Assembly (NCBI RefSeq): GCF_028769735.1 | Contig: NC_088200.1 | Span: forward strand, 68,020,061-68,084,060 | Reading direction: 5' to 3' | Length of the DNA: 64,000 bases | Source: Zonotrichia leucophrys gambelii | Taxonomy: Eukaryota > Chordata > Aves > Passeriformes > Passerellidae | Part shown: positions 22,680-36,439 of the stretch, piece by piece | Numbering within the stretch: position 1 is the stretch's first letter | Layout of the letters: each line of letters begins with the position of its first letter | Notes under the pieces: model-generated | The model's database searches: none | What the model was told of the DNA's origin: nothing | What the model saw: only the letters and a program-made list of their open reading frames with translations | Translations under genes and position numbers: made by a program

Positions 22680-23640
22680 TGCTGAGCGGTGGCCAAACAC
22701 ATAATTATGAAGGTGAAGTTCGTAAACCTTTATGTGCTTTTCAGAGTAAATGGCTCAGAAACTTAAGGAAGGTGATTGAGAGTAATCACCCTGTCTTTAC
22801 AATGGGAAAATCATGGCTGACCAACCCAATAGCTTTCTACAATGAAATGTCTGGTTTAATGGATGAGGGTAGCAGTGGATATTGTTTATCTCACCTTCAG
22901 CAAGTCTTTTGACACTGTCTTCCATCACATTCTCATTGAAAAAATGATGAAGTATGGGTTAGATAATCAGGCAAGGAGGTGGATAGCAAACTGGCAGGCC
23001 TGCTGGCCTCCAAGGTTTGTGAGCCGTGGCACAAAGTCCAGCTGCAGCCCCGTCCCAGTGGTGTACCCTTCGGTCTGATCCTAGGCCAGAACTATTTAAC
23101 CACATCATTAATGATCTGGCTGGTGGGATTGAATGCACTCTCAGCTAGCTTGCACAAGATACAAAACCAGGGGAAATGACCACTTAAGGTGGTTGTGCTG
23201 CCATTTGGAGGAAGCTCACAATGCTGGAGAAAGAGGGTGACAGAATTGTCATTAATTTCAACAAAGAGAATTGCAACTTCATAAACTTTTTGTGGAATTA
23301 CCCCAGACACTAACATCCACTGGTGGCCAACTGTCTGAAAAACATTTTGGCAGAAGAAGACCTGGGTTTCCTGGTGGACACCAAACTGAACTTGTAGGAC
23401 CAGATTAGAGATACATCTTGGTGTTTGGTCTGGTTCTGTGCTGCCCAGAGCAGAGATACATGGACAGTGAAACACATCCAGCAAAGGGCCACAAAGATGG
23501 CTAAGGGCTTGGGGTAGCTGTCATACCAAGAGAGACAATCTGCTACACCTGATCCTGCTTTGAGCAGGGAGGTTGACTGGACAATACCCAGAGATGCCTT
23601 CCAACTCTGTACATGCTGTGATTCTCGGAGAAGAGGCATT
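22680..23640 (+). pseudogene. CR1 LINE reverse-transcriptase relic
   Basis: Translating in shifting frames recovers the CR1 reverse transcriptase. Around 22863-23070 VDIVYLTFSKSFDTVFHHIL matches the region with the first catalytic Asp (normally YLDFSKAFDTV; here the residue before F is Thr while FDT is kept). It is followed by KYGLDNQARRWIANW and SRGTKSS. Next come a degraded gvpqGsvLGP-like stretch (at 23064-23090) and NALSAS in place of the usual FADDT area. Later DNA blocks match the CR1 thumb and 3' region (cagagcagagatacatgga, ccagcaaagggccacaaagatgg) and a tail gccttccaactctgtacatg. Many stops and frameshifts make it inert. The copy is old. Confidence 0.85.
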
Positions 23641-26600
23641 CTGAATCTGTCTGCTGGGATGCTTACACAGGCTTCTCTGTAAAACAGAAACACCATTTAG
23701 TCCCAGACACATTATGTGGTGTTTAAGTGCAAAAGAGGTGCCTGATTTTGCTTCTGGTTAACAAGTGACTGTGTGTGGTACTAATGAATGATGGCAAAAA
23801 ACGCAAATTACAATTTCTTGATGTATATTTTTTTTTGCACATACAATTCAACAGCTCTTTTACTTCAAAATATAATGAACAACGATAGAAAACAAAAATA
23901 TTTTATGCCAGCACTTTGCTAATGCCCTGGGAACCACTCCTTCCACCCACATGCTATCATGCTAGCATTATGGAAAGAATAAGCTTTTTGTAACACAAAG
24001 CACTGTAATTTTGAGACTTTTCAAGCAATGCATATGATCATTACAAAAACACTTTTCTGAAATACCCTGAATCACCCCATAATACATCCATTTATCTAAT
24101 TTCATATTATGCTAACATGTGAGAAGCAGTCTTAACAACAGCTAAAAAGTAAGTACTTAAGTAATTCAAAATTTCAGCTAAAACAAGACCTTTATAAATC
24201 TCCGTACTCCCCCAAAATAACAATGAGAGCCTTTACAGATACTCAGTTATTAGCTTTCTTGCTGTAACAAAAGAAATGTAGCTATTAAACCACGCTGTAT
24301 CATCCCTTCCAGCCCAACAAACCTTCTGTTTAAATATCAGCATCCAGAATACAAGTGTATAGACTTTGGGAATAAATCACTGTTTGCTCTGCTGCCTAGT
24401 TTGCTTTGGTGGCAGTTTCATAGGTTCAATATTGGCAGGTGCTTTCTGACCTGGTTTTGGAGTTTGCAGCCTGTGCTGCTGACATCCGTCCTTGTTATCA
24501 TGATCCTCTCTTTGTTAGGCAGTGTGACAGTTGTTTATGCACTTGGATTTGGATTTATATGTGCTTTTGCATCGAAACTCTCTGACTGAAAATAGTGCAG
24601 ACACATAGATTTTCCTGTCACAGTTGCATTTCCTGGGTTTTTGTTCTGTTTTAAATTTTTTTCTTGGGCAGAAGTTATACTTCATATTTCATTTTGTGCT
24701 CATCTTATGATCACTGAAAGAGGATTTGGCTGTTTATCTCAGATATGTTTCAAGGTGATTGTATTTTTTAATTTACCCCAGCAAATAAGTGCAAAGCTAC
24801 TAATTTTCTAAGACCATTTGAAAGTCTTTGGTTTTGTTTGCATAGCCTTTACCTTCTTTCAATTTACTTAGATGCTGTAATGCACTGCAGGTTTCACGTC
24901 AAATAACAGATAATGTGGTGTAAGTTTTCTCTTCTCAAGGAACATAATGAGTTTACTATGGGTTTCAGATTACTGGAATATCTTTATAACTCTTCTCTTA
25001 GACTCTTTCAATGGCAAACCTGTAATTAAATCTTAAGTATATTTAAATTATATGTGTTCATTAAGTTATAAAATATAATGGTAGCATTAATTTTGGAGAG
25101 TTCTAAATGCAAATTCTTTTTGACCATAAAAATAGTAATAGATTACTTTAATAGGACTATTCATGTATATAAAGCCAAGCATGTGTTCAAGTGTTTGCAT
25201 GATTGACTTTTATATGAAACATTCAGCAAAATTACACTTTTGTATGCCTGGTCTTCACAATTTTGAGGACTGTGAGAAATGCAACAAATAGAAATTTCTT
25301 TCCTCTCCAGGGGCTAATAAAAGTTAGCACCTGTCCTTAGCAGGCTAATCTGAGCAATCCTGGGAAACAATCATTGAACTCTGGGAGCCTTTTCTGCACC
25401 ACTTGGTGCAGTGTTAAATCAATCATAAAATATTTAAAACCTCAAACAAATGAGAAAAATGTAGACTGTGTGAAGGGGTAAAAAAAGATTTAAAAAAAAT
25501 AGAAGGCTGTTCATGCAGTCCTTAGTGGTATGGGTCTGGATATTATGGGTCATTGTTATTAGGTATAATTCACACTCATCCTGTAAAGCAAAATCATCCC
25601 TCATAATGAAGGCATACACTGCATTTGAAGACAAACTACAGTTTGACAGAAAACTCTTTGCTTCTCAGCTGTCTCCATAATATATTCTAGTTAAAAATAA
25701 TGAGACTGTTGATAAATATTTTATGAATATTTACCTGCAAAAATGACAAAAAGAAATGAGAATAGAAAGAATAGAAAGAATAGAATGTGGCACTTTGTTC
25801 TGTCGTTTATAAATTAGTAACATACGTTTTGTTGTAGTTTTGTTTCCAAATCTTCTTTATTTCAGAAAATAGTCAAAATCAGCCACAAATGATCAGCCTT
25901 TTGTTGCGGTGGTTACTTTTTTCTGTGACTGGAATACTCTTAAGGCCGGGTCTGGCTTTCAAGTGACAGCGAGAAATGAAATTCCCTCAGCCTCCAGACA
26001 GCCTTCAGTGATTCACAGAATTGGTGCTTGAGTATTATACAAATGGGCAAAAATTTTCTGAAACCTGGAGTGATGCCGCCACTATGCAGCTGTGCTACAG
26101 ACATGGACATTACAATTCTCAAGGCTCCTTCACCTAAAATATACCTGAATTGAATGAGTCCCCTTATTGCCCATTAGGTAAAAGTCTACCTAAAGACCGT
26201 TTCAAGATTTTTCAGGAACACAGCTATTTCACTATATCTGTTAAAGTCCTCTTAGAATCAAGCTGTTTACCCTGTACCTCATCTATTTGCAACTCCTGAC
26301 AACTTTAATTCCTTGTGCTTTTTTTTCAAGAGTCTAACAGATAACCTGTCAGCCGTACAGCACTCATGGTAGAGAGCAGGTAGACCTGTGATCCCCTCTT
26401 GATAGATGTCACTGATTTTGACTGAAACTGAGTTATTAGAAGCAGAAAAAAATTACAATTACAATAATTCACAATGGAAATTTTCAGTCAGTACCAAGGA
26501 AATGTTCAGTCATGGAAAGTATAAATTACTAAAACCTATGCCTAATGTCATATTTAAAGAACAGGGTCACGTTTTCTACCTACAGAGGATGAATTTTTTC

Positions 26601-27381
26601 TGCAATGTGTCTCGTTGATAAATATTTTTTAAGCATCTGGGAAAACAGACGTGAAAAATATGGAACACGTGTTTTGCAACAACAGTAAATCCAGGAGTCC
26701 AATAAAAGTGCAACTCTCACCGAAAATAACTTTAAATCAGATACAACTGGTTGCATATACTCTTTCACTTTGAAATAATGAGCTCTTCTTTAACTCATGT
26801 ACTTAGATTTGTGGCTTTTGTTGCTAGATACTTTGAGAATATCCTCATGTACCATAACCCCTTTAAACTTTTCAAGTTCCTTCCTAGTCCTTTAAAGACG
26901 TCATAGAAAGAGTTGTCTAGCAAAGCCAAAACTCTGGCTTTGCTGTTTACAGATTCCTAGGACTGATATCTGACAATAGCTGTGGAAATACAGCTCTAAA
27001 CATGGTCTCACTTTGAAGCTTACATAATTTTCCTGCTCATGGAAACTGTCAATAGTTTTCTGTCTGCTGTTTGCATTTTCCCTCTTACCAGGGCTCATCT
27101 CTTTCCACTTTGAGGTGCTTCCATAGGTATTACAGCAGAGGCATCCAGTGGGCCTCCTCTTCTGAGTGGAAGCTGTCACTCTCACTGCTGACACAAAGTA
27201 CTTTGGGAGTGTGTGAGTAATACCCAGCTGCTTTACATACTTTACAGCAGAAACAGTGTTAAAAGTGACATTTACACAACTGATTTGAGGCGCTGAATTT
27301 ACGATGTTGATCTCCCTAAACCTGTTCCACAGCCAACAGAAGGAGGGAGTGCTTCACAGAATAATTCAGAGCAACTGATCA
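23641..27381. other. noncoding, no recognised gene
   Basis: No gene or known repeat was recognised. A short GAATAGAAA-type tandem (about 25756-25790) is visible. The segment 25920-26115 is complex and non-repetitive and could be conserved, but nothing in it proves that. Confidence 0.5.
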
Positions 27382-27437
27382 TGGAATCATAGAATAGTTT
27401 GGGTTAGAAGGGATCTTAAAGGTCACCTAGTTCCATT
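27382..27437 (-). mobile_element. CR1 3' tail fragment, reverse orientation
   Basis: tggaatcatagaatagtttg followed by gggttagaagggatcttaaa and ggtcacctagttcca is the reverse complement of the avian CR1 3' end. Only about 56 bases remain. Confidence 0.85.
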
Positions 27438-29353
27438 GGGAACAGAAGAGCAAAATATGGACAGTGATGGACTGGGAACTACATTTCTGTTGATCTTAAC
27501 ATTAAGCAAATGCAACATTGATCTGTAAAAAGAAATTAGATGACTAACACACCACCAAAGTACTCAAATTTTCTCCTGCATATAAACACTTTTATCATAA
27601 AGTACCCTAAAAGTTATTATTGGATAGTATTAAAAGGAGGCAGCTACTAGCTTTGGCAAGTATGTAAAATATAAATACAGATAATGGGAAGGACCAATGG
27701 CATCTGGAGTACCTGTAGCTCTACTTTAGCTAGGGAGATAATCCACATTCCACACAGTAAAAAGCAGAGATAGTGTGAAGTGCAGACACACAACTATATA
27801 TGGAGATTTAGCAACCCAGGCCTCTATACCAGAAAGGAGAAAAAAGGTAAATACTTGGGAAATTCTAAGGGGGACAAAGGAATAGATAATACTCCTTAAG
27901 TGTCTCCAAGCCCATTCACAACAAAAAATATAGGGGCAAAATCCTTACATCCTCAGATTCCTACTGGCTCATTTTAGCTCCTGCTACTATCCCAAACTCA
28001 GCTGAGTCACTGCAAGCAACAAAGAACATTCCTGTGTCTGAATCTATGTGAGCCATGTTCTGTAATGGGGTAAGACCTGGAAATGCAGGTAAAGGAAAAA
28101 TGGGAGCATTCTAGGCATGCGCCAAAAAGATGTGTGAGGATAATTGGGAAGCCAGGACTTCTGATCACAGAGCTGTCTAGGTTCAACCTCTAAGAGTCTA
28201 ATTTTGCATTTTACAGGAGAGCTGCTGTGCTGGAGCCTTAGCTGTAACACCTGTGTGTTACCCATAATTCAGTCAGATGCAGAACATGTAGTCCATCTGG
28301 TTTCCTTTTCTCCTGTGCAGCTGTATTTATAACATTTTGTTGCATTTTCATCTTCTTTTAACAAGTTAAGCATCTGCTGTTATTTGAATCAATCCTGTTC
28401 CCTCATTCCCATTAAAAAAGAAAAATCTGAATGTTTTAGTTTACCTCAACTATCCACCTTCCTCAGTATCAACTATCCACTTTGTCTACACATGAATATA
28501 TTTCCCTAACTAGTAGTTTTAAAAATGACTGTTGTTCTGGTGGAAGGACATGTACATGTAAACACTCATAAGTAAGATGCTACCTAGGAATCAAGACGTA
28601 TAAAGAAATGTTAGGGTCATTATCACTTTTTGTATACCTCTGGGAAGCATTAGCAAATAGAACAGGTGGAAGGAGACACTTGAAATAAGGAGGTGCAAGG
28701 ATTTCTGTGTATATTCTTCCTTTGTCTAGTATTTTTTGTTTTCTTGAATTTGCTTTATTTTGTTTGTCAACTTCTTGAAACCATGAGAAGATGTGGAAAA
28801 GCAGCCAAAATTTTGATGGCTATTCTAGCTAAAAAATACCTCCAAACCTTTTGAGATTTAGCCAACACTATTATTTCTTGTCTTGCTTTATAATCTCACA
28901 GACTCGTTTGTAAACACATTATATCTACCATCATCCATTACTTAAACTGCCTCAGATTTAATATATAGCTTTCTTTTACGAAGATTTATTTGTCTTATTG
29001 ACTGACTTTTGATTACTTCCATGTTGTTTTGAATTGGCTTAATGTTCTAAAGACTTTTCTCACTTGTGCATCAGTTGAGCTTTGCTTCTTTTGTATCCTG
29101 CTACTTGCGCATAAAAAGTGATGACATCTTTAATTGTATTTAAATCCTGCAGATAATTTGGTGTCCTCAAAACTGATTGCTTCTATTTTTTAATACTTAG
29201 CTTAGCTTTATAATTGCATATTCTCCATAGGAAATTTGTTTTGAATGATCTTTTGAATTACTTTTTTCTTTTGTAACACGCTCCATAGCATAATAAAAAG
29301 AGTATTCAAAGAACTAAAATTTTGTTGGATTTGTTTGTTTGTTCTGGATTTTG
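27438..29353. other. noncoding, no recognised gene
   Basis: No supported gene, RNA or repeat is seen. Open frames are short and have no splice or domain context. Confidence 0.5.
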
Positions 29354-29937
29354 TTTGGTGTTGTGGCTGAACCCCAGCCAGCAGCCAAGCCCCAGGTAGA
29401 CACTCACTCATCTTCCATCAGTGGGATCAGAGAATGAATGGGAAGTGTAGAACCTGGAAAAATGGGCTGAGATATAGACATATTAATAGGGGAAAACAAA
29501 ATCCATGTTCACAAGCAAGGCGAAACAAGGAATTCCTCCACTGCTCCCCACAGACAGGCAGGTGTTCAGCCATCTCCAGGAGAGCAGGGCCCCATCACGT
29601 GCAGTGCTTATTTCAATAGACAAATGCCATGACTCCAAACATTTCTCCCTTTCTCTTTCTTCCCCCCAGCTTTACATCCTGAGCGTGATGTCACAAGGTC
29701 TGGAAATCCCTTTGGTCAGTTTGGGTCACCTGTCCCAGCTGTGTCTCCTCCCAGCCTCTCATGCACTCCCAACTTCTCACCTGTGTGGCAGCACAAAGAG
29801 CAGAAAAGGCCTTGGCTCTGTGTAAGCCCTGCTGAGCAACAACAAAAACATCTCTGTGTTATCAGCCCTGTGCTCAGCACAAATCCAAAACACAGCCCCA
29901 TACCAGCCACTTCCTTAGCCCAAACCAGCACATTTGG
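29354..29937. repeat. target-site duplication TTTGG flanking the LTR
   Basis: TTTGG at 29354-29358 and 29933-29937 touches the terminal TG and CA of the LTR. This fixes the borders and matches the 5-bp rule of class III elements. Confidence 0.85.
29359..29932 (-). mobile_element. ERVL-type solo LTR with 5-bp target duplication
   Basis: On the minus strand the element opens TGTGCTGGTTTGGGCTAAGG and closes GGGGTTCAGCCACAACA. TTTGG sits on both sides (29354-29358 and 29933-29937). The internal blocks gcatgatgtca-like gagcgtgatgtcacaagg, ggtcagtttgggtcacctgt, aaaaggccttggctctgtg and aaatccaaaacacagcccca are familiar from a very common avian ERVL LTR family. It is 574 bp and has no retroviral interior. 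Reading frames within it (for example about 100 codons at 29741-30046) are not genes. Confidence 0.9.
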
Positions 29938-30506
29938 ATTCCTGGTTTGTTCCACTTATTTGCTTTGGGGGAGTCAGTTAAATTTTTTTAGAATTATTTT
30001 CTATCCATTGGACCTCCTTTCTTTGAGACGGGAGTTGCGAGAGTGAATAGGACTTTAGCAGGAAGAGTTTTGAAATATAATTTTTCCTTTTATGCACATT
30101 GTTGCTCAATTCCACCCTTGCATCATTCCTGCTAGCAAGAGCAGAAATATCATTCCCTTTCATTGGCTTACTGTTCCCATTGCCCCTCTCTGTGCTTATT
30201 TTTTTTGCACTTTATGAGTTCTGGTACTGATCAGTTTTTAAGGGACCGGCCTGTTTTGAGTCTATATTAGTGTAACAAAAATATTTGCCTTATACTCCTC
30301 TGATTTACGGAGAGACAAAGGAGCTGAATATCCAGACAGGCATGATAAGAGTTCAGAACAGTAAAAGAAGAGAAGAAATTTAGATATGAATACAACAATA
30401 AAATAGCAAATTATGAGGTATCACACAAAGTTTCAGAGGTTTTTTCTGTTTAAATATATGTGCTATAAATGATAGCAGGCTACACAGTAGGAGATTATAC
30501 TGTCCG

Positions 30507-30520
30507 CCCCCCCCCCCCCC
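30507..30520 (+). repeat. poly-C run (C14)
   Basis: Fourteen C in a row are followed by five A. This is unusual in DNA of this composition and is prone to sequencing error and slippage. The opposite strand is a G run. Confidence 0.9.
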
Positions 30521-31424
30521 AAAAATCTCCATTTAAGAAAAACATTAGAAATAAGAAGTAAAAATTCAATGTCCCTGCTCCTTTCACTCCTTCCTAAAGA
30601 GAAAAGTTGAGAACTGGTTTAATTTTAAACAAACAATGTCTTCTATATCTTTTATTTAGTCTTCTAATTAGTAGGTAATGAATCAAATATTTATTATGAA
30701 AAACCCTCACCCAATTAAACTCACTCAAGAATCATCTACCAAATATGAAGCACATTGTTTAAGAGGTTGTCTAAATGGCATATACACCTGTGCTTGATGA
30801 CTAACCCTGGCTTTCACAATATTGTGCTTCCACTCTTTTAATAAAGCCCTGTTTCAGAGGCACCCAGGTATGTATCCCCTACTCAAGCTCTGTAAAGAAC
30901 AGGATTTTCTTTTCTTTATATATGATTGCCATCAGTTCTGTGGCCTGCAGGACATGGTCCTTATCCCTAAAGTATATCAGCCAATCAATAACTATTCAGA
31001 AGAGTACAGCAACTGCCTCTGTCTTTTATTTGTAATCCTCTCGGCACATTGAAAAAACCCTTGCTTTCTCCAGGGCATTCAACTGCAGGATTTCTGGTGG
31101 CCTCCTCTCTAGCAGCAATAAAGATTTTTCTTCTCCTAGGTTCCAAGAAATGTGACTCTCGGGTATGGGCCCAGCCCCATGTGCAGCAGGATTATATTAA
31201 GTGGTGTGTGCAGCCGAGTAATAGAGCTGTTCATTTCACCCTGCCCTGCTTTGAGAGGCCAGCAACAGTTTCTTTCACACCATACAACCACTGATTGGCT
31301 TTGCAGGCAATCTTGAATTGCAGCTTTATAGGCCAGGATTTTAGCTACCTTTCGTCAAAAATCCTCAGGTAGTACTCCCTGGCCCGAGTATTGTTTTGTG
31401 CTTCAGTAAGACAATGGCATGAGC

Positions 31425-31545
31425 AAGAATATTTATAATAACTATAACTTATTTAATTACTTATAATAATTTAAATAATTATTTTTATAATTATTTTTAT
31501 TTAAAATTATTTTATAACAATTATAATTTTATAATAAAGTTAAGA
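31425..31545. repeat. AT-only low-complexity tract
   Basis: About 120 bases of tataataatt and ttttataattattt words with almost no G or C. Self-complementary words recur, so small hairpins are possible. Likely a decayed microsatellite. Confidence 0.8.
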
Positions 31546-34500
31546 AGAAGTTGAATTTGCATGTTCTATTTTACATATAATTAAGATAGTTCTGTTGAAA
31601 TGTGGATAGAAATTATATTAAGATGCAATATCTGTAATTCCCATAGTAAGATGAGAATGGTCAGACCAGCTCAGGTTTATAATTTCTATACATTGTCTGT
31701 GAAACCTGTGTGCCAAGAGAATAAAATAAATAATAAACAATGACTTTAAAGTCTGTGAAATACATGTGATGTCCATAGAAATGAAATTATGGCACTACTT
31801 TATTAAATACATTTTGGTCTTCTGAAAATGGTATCTGAAATTACACCCTCACAATTTCTTTGTCATTCTGAAGAATTCTTTTCCAAACCAGGGAAACCAA
31901 TCCTAGTTCTCGGGAGACATATGGAAATGTTCACATCTTTGACCAGATATCTTTTTCTGTTTTCTGGACCCCTAAGCACTTCAGATTTAATGACTGTGAA
32001 GAAATGCCTCAAACTTGCTCATTTTTTGTACACCAGTCACTGATATTAGCAAATGTAACAAAAACTGCAAGAAAATCTGAAATCAGCTGTGTTTCACTGC
32101 ATTTGGACATTTGGAATTTTTTATTGGAGGGGTGGACATCTCCAATAGAATTGCAGACATTGCTTTTCATATTGTGGTACTGTACAAAATGAAAAAAAAA
32201 ACCTATAAATTTTAAAGAAGCAGGCTATTTCTGCACTTTACAGAGGTAAGGGAATGCTGGAAAACCTAACATTTTCTGTGAGTTATCAAATATTTACTTA
32301 GTCCTACAACATCGGCTTTGGGATAAAGAATATTTTTCCAGACTGGTTTCCATGACATCTATGCTCATTATTTCCTTTAGATTTATTAGTGTGTCCTGTA
32401 AATCTCTAGCAATAAAGTATGCTAATTCACATCTGTAAGATAATGAGTACTGTAAATAATACTAAATAATGTCGAATGGATCAATCACTTAACAGTTAAA
32501 ATTGGGAACTGAAGTACCTAGGTATGGAAAACCCTCAAAGGATTTTCACAGCACCCAGAACTCATGTATTCCAGGCACAGCTTCAGTGTAGCTTATTTAG
32601 AGACACTGTGCCTTTGTATTTTCAACATATTGCCTTATTAATGTAACCTTACGACTTGAACCATATGAACTCTCTTCACTGAAACAGAGAACCACTCAAG
32701 GCATAGTCGGGTTAGGATTTCATTGCAAAGTGAAACATTAAGGCATTCAGCAATCTTGAAGGCCTGGCTAACATTACTTCTCCCACACACACCCTGCCCT
32801 TAAAATAAAGGTTTAAACCAAATTTTAGCTGCTTAAATGACGGCTCCCTAAAAAGAAGCACCATGGACATGGCAGAGATCTAGACCACTACTGTTTAACC
32901 TTGCTCAGGACTTGCCTGTGTGAGCAGGACAATAAAAGGCCAGCAAGACCTGCTAAAAATGACTGAACAGGGTGTCACTGTGAGAGATATTCTGGAGAAG
33001 CCTTGCCCAAACCAATACAAAAATAAATTGGATTTATGGTGGGAAAAAATTCCCACAAAAATATGGGAGAGTCTTCTTCTTCAATTTTCTTTGGAATAAA
33101 ATGCAGATCTTTCCATGAATTTGCCCAGAGGCCAGTGTTGCTTTTCAACTTTTGTTTCAGGTTGTTATTTAGTGAGAGAAAAAGGGGTGGAAGAATTTAT
33201 CACCCACAATATCATCATGGCATAAAATATTCTCAGTCTGCCCCTCTTCCCTCTTGTACATATTTTGCCATACAGCACTTCACTGAACTCAGCTTTCTTT
33301 AAGGAGAAAATAAAATAAGGATATGTGTTTCATTAAAAAAAAAAAGTAATTTTTGCCAAATTTTCAGAAGTACAAGATAGCTGGATGGTCCCAATATTTG
33401 ATGAAAGGAGGCTAGGTGTGGAGTTGAAGATTAAAGTTCCAATGAATATTACAATCACTTTTACACAGTAACATTTTTACCCTATGTATTCCATGTTAGA
33501 AATTATAGTGACATAACAACAATTTCAGACCTACTACCATCTAACATGGGTGTGAATCATGCAAAGACAAGCATTAGAGACATTTTTAAAAGTGAAACAT
33601 TTTTTCTCCAAAACATGCAGTATTCGGAAAGTTAGACCCTTTCCCTCCTCCCTCACTCAGTCCTTCAGCAGAAAAACTCTTAATATTAAAACTGGCAGAC
33701 AAGGAACCTTTCAAATACACTTGGGTGAATCTACATGAATGCACAAAGATGGTGTGTATCTAAAAGCAGAATTGACTTCTGTAATAAGTCCGCCAGCTTA
33801 AAATTTAGGAGCTATTTTAATGGAGACAAAATTATCACAAGCACACAGTAGCTAATTTCCTAACTGCAATAATGTGGTTATTTGCCATGGTGGCCACAGG
33901 CACTGCATTGGTCCACATTAAAGACTAAGAAGTTATAATTTGGAGTTCAAAAGAAGAAAAATCTGACTGGCTTGCTTTTGAGTTACAGGATTGTAAAATT
34001 TATTTAAAATCACAAATTCAAATTTTTTTTGAGGCTTTAGAACTTTTAAACAAACACATTTATATTTATGCATCTATTTATTAAATCTTTTCCTGCTTGA
34101 GACCACATATGCTTGGTATGTGTAATTTATAGGTCAGTTATGAACTTCTATAAAGAGGTGTGAAATGAAAATATTGACAGCTGAGTTTGCTGGCAAAATT
34201 ACGACGTTCTTCAAAATAAAGGTCAAAACTTTGAAAGTCATGGATATTCCACAGCTCCAAAAATAAACAAAAACATCCGAACAAGTGTTGGAATTTTTTG
34301 AAGGTTTTACTTTCTTTAGCTCAACCATTTTAAAATGATACCATTTCCTTTGCCAGACAGGCAATGGTCTAGTTTGCTTGTTGTTCTTTCCACTGCTTTT
34401 TTAGAAGTATATAGAAAATACAAAATCAGAAAACAAATTTAAAAAAAAAATCATATGTTAAAAAGAAAGCTGGAACACACGGATGTGTGATTTTAGGAAA

Positions 34501-36238
34501 GCAAAGATCAGAGCCCAATTGACAAGTTCTCTCCAAGACTGACAGGGAAATTAGGACAGCTGTAAGGTAGGTATGAACTGTCTGAGAAAGAAGACTACAG
34601 AGAAAGGAGAAATAACTACCCTTACCAGCAAGGATCTACTGAAAAAAATTGCAAAAATGTAGGCTAGCTTAGTTCCTAACCTCTGCAGCTCTCAGCACTG
34701 CCCTTTAGCTTTGTGAGAAATCTGATAATCAGAAAATAGCCTGGGTGAAAGTACAGTCTGTGTAAAAGAAGGAACAAGAAATCTTTGCCTGACATCACAT
34801 TAGTGCTGGAAAACAGACACTTCAACCTCAAAGCTTGTGGGGCTGTACTGGGGCAAGACTTTCAATGTGCAGAAAAGCCGCATATGGAAACTTGTAGAGC
34901 AATTCTCCTGTTTCCCAACAAAATGGAACAGCACTTCAAGCAGGTGTGTCTTTAGGAAGCAGGATGCCAGCTGGGACGTCATCAGGGTGTGTGGTGGGTG
35001 AAGGCATTGGTTGGAAGGGTTAAACAGAAACTTTCTATATATATTTATGGATCTGTTAAACCACCACTTGAAGTGAAATCACGGCCCAGTGAAATCTTAT
35101 GGGATGTTTGTCTTTCGAGGGTAGCAGGTCAACGGACCGAATATGTGGACCATGATCAGTTCAAGAATGTTTTCCTGGAAAAACATAGGATGGGATTTAC
35201 TGACCCAGGAAATTCCTTCCACTTTCATGCTCAGCATGGCCAGAATTTCATCCCTGGCTCCCAGCCATCCTCATGTCAACATTTGTATTTGTTTTTTTTA
35301 TTAATTTATATTGTTCAAGACAGAGTCAGATGTGTTGTGGCTACAGCTTAAGTTGATTAAGAGGTCACTGTCCTCATCTGTTCACTCCCTCCTCTGTCTT
35401 GCTTCTGCTCCCTCAGCTATGTAAGCACAACTGTATAAGCAGTGACACCTCCAGTTTCTGTGAAAAAAGTGTGGCAATACAACAAAAAGACTAAAATATA
35501 TGTAGCTTAGAAGAACTTATTCTCAGCAGTTACAAGTGCAGTAAATCCAGAATATCTGAACCAGTTGAAAAAGCACAAATGCATTCACTCATCTCCTAAT
35601 CCAACCAGCTGCAACACACAAGAGTATGTCTGGCCTTTCTCCAGGGTCACCTGATTTGGGTAGGAGCAGTGCTTTCAAGTGATATAGAGAATTCAGAGAT
35701 ACTGTGTGGTGATTCTGGCTTTGGTTTAGTGTATCTCATTAGAGGACTGAGATGTAAAGTGTTTTTCAACAGTGAAAGAGGGCTTGGTGGATGCATCTCT
35801 TCCTCCACTCTGCCAACGCTGAGAGGTGTGAGCGCAAAACTCACACAGGAGCCAAGGGGCACCTGCAGAAAACTAACATGAGAGCATGCAGTGATTCAGG
35901 TGCTCATTTTTACCTCAGCTGCTGAAAAACATTATTAGAAGAAACACATCTCTGCAATTAATATCTGCAATATTAATATCCAAGCCTAAAATGTATTCCA
36001 GGGCTTGATGACAGAAGACAAAACAGAACATCGGTAAAGCCTTGAAATCTATATGTTTTCTTACTCAAGTAACAAGTGTTAAAAGTAAATAAAAAAGAAC
36101 CAAATTGGTGTTTTTCTCTGCCTTTTTTTTTTACTCTTACAGCAAAATTTCATCTAGACATTAAAGTGTAGTAAAATTACAGAATAAATCAACAAACACA
36201 GGCACTAGTCTAAGCTCAAGGAAATAAAAGCAAACAAG

Positions 36239-36263
36239 TTTTTTTTTTTTTTTTTTTTTTTTT
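36239..36263 (+). repeat. poly-T run (T25)
   Basis: Twenty-five T in a row follow caaacaag. It could be the reversed A tail of a retroposed sequence, but no retroposon body is recognised next to it (to the left in that orientation). Confidence 0.9.
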
Positions 36264-36395
36264 AATCAAAGAGGCAACACTGAAGTTGAGAAATGCTTTT
36301 ACAAATAATACAGCCTTAAGTGCTTTGGTAAATATTTTCTGGGAATAGTCTAGAATCTACATATCAGCCAAATGGAAAAAACCCTAAAAGCATTA

Positions 36396-36439
36396 ATCAA
36401 TTTAAAGACCAGTTATGATCAATCTAAAGACCAGTTGTC
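36396..36439. repeat. 22-bp tandem duplication
   Basis: atcaatttaaagaccagtta (first 20 bases of copy one, 36396-36417) is followed at once by a second copy with three differences (36418-36439). Confidence 0.85.

Noticed and set aside
24401..24589. 62-codon hydrophobic frame resembling a membrane protein
   Set aside because: Hydrophobicity follows from T-rich sequence; no upstream signals or homology.
34989..35351. 120-codon frame with a plausible-looking middle section
   Set aside because: No family recognised, no splice signals clearly placed, and no retroposon hallmarks such as an A tail or target duplication.
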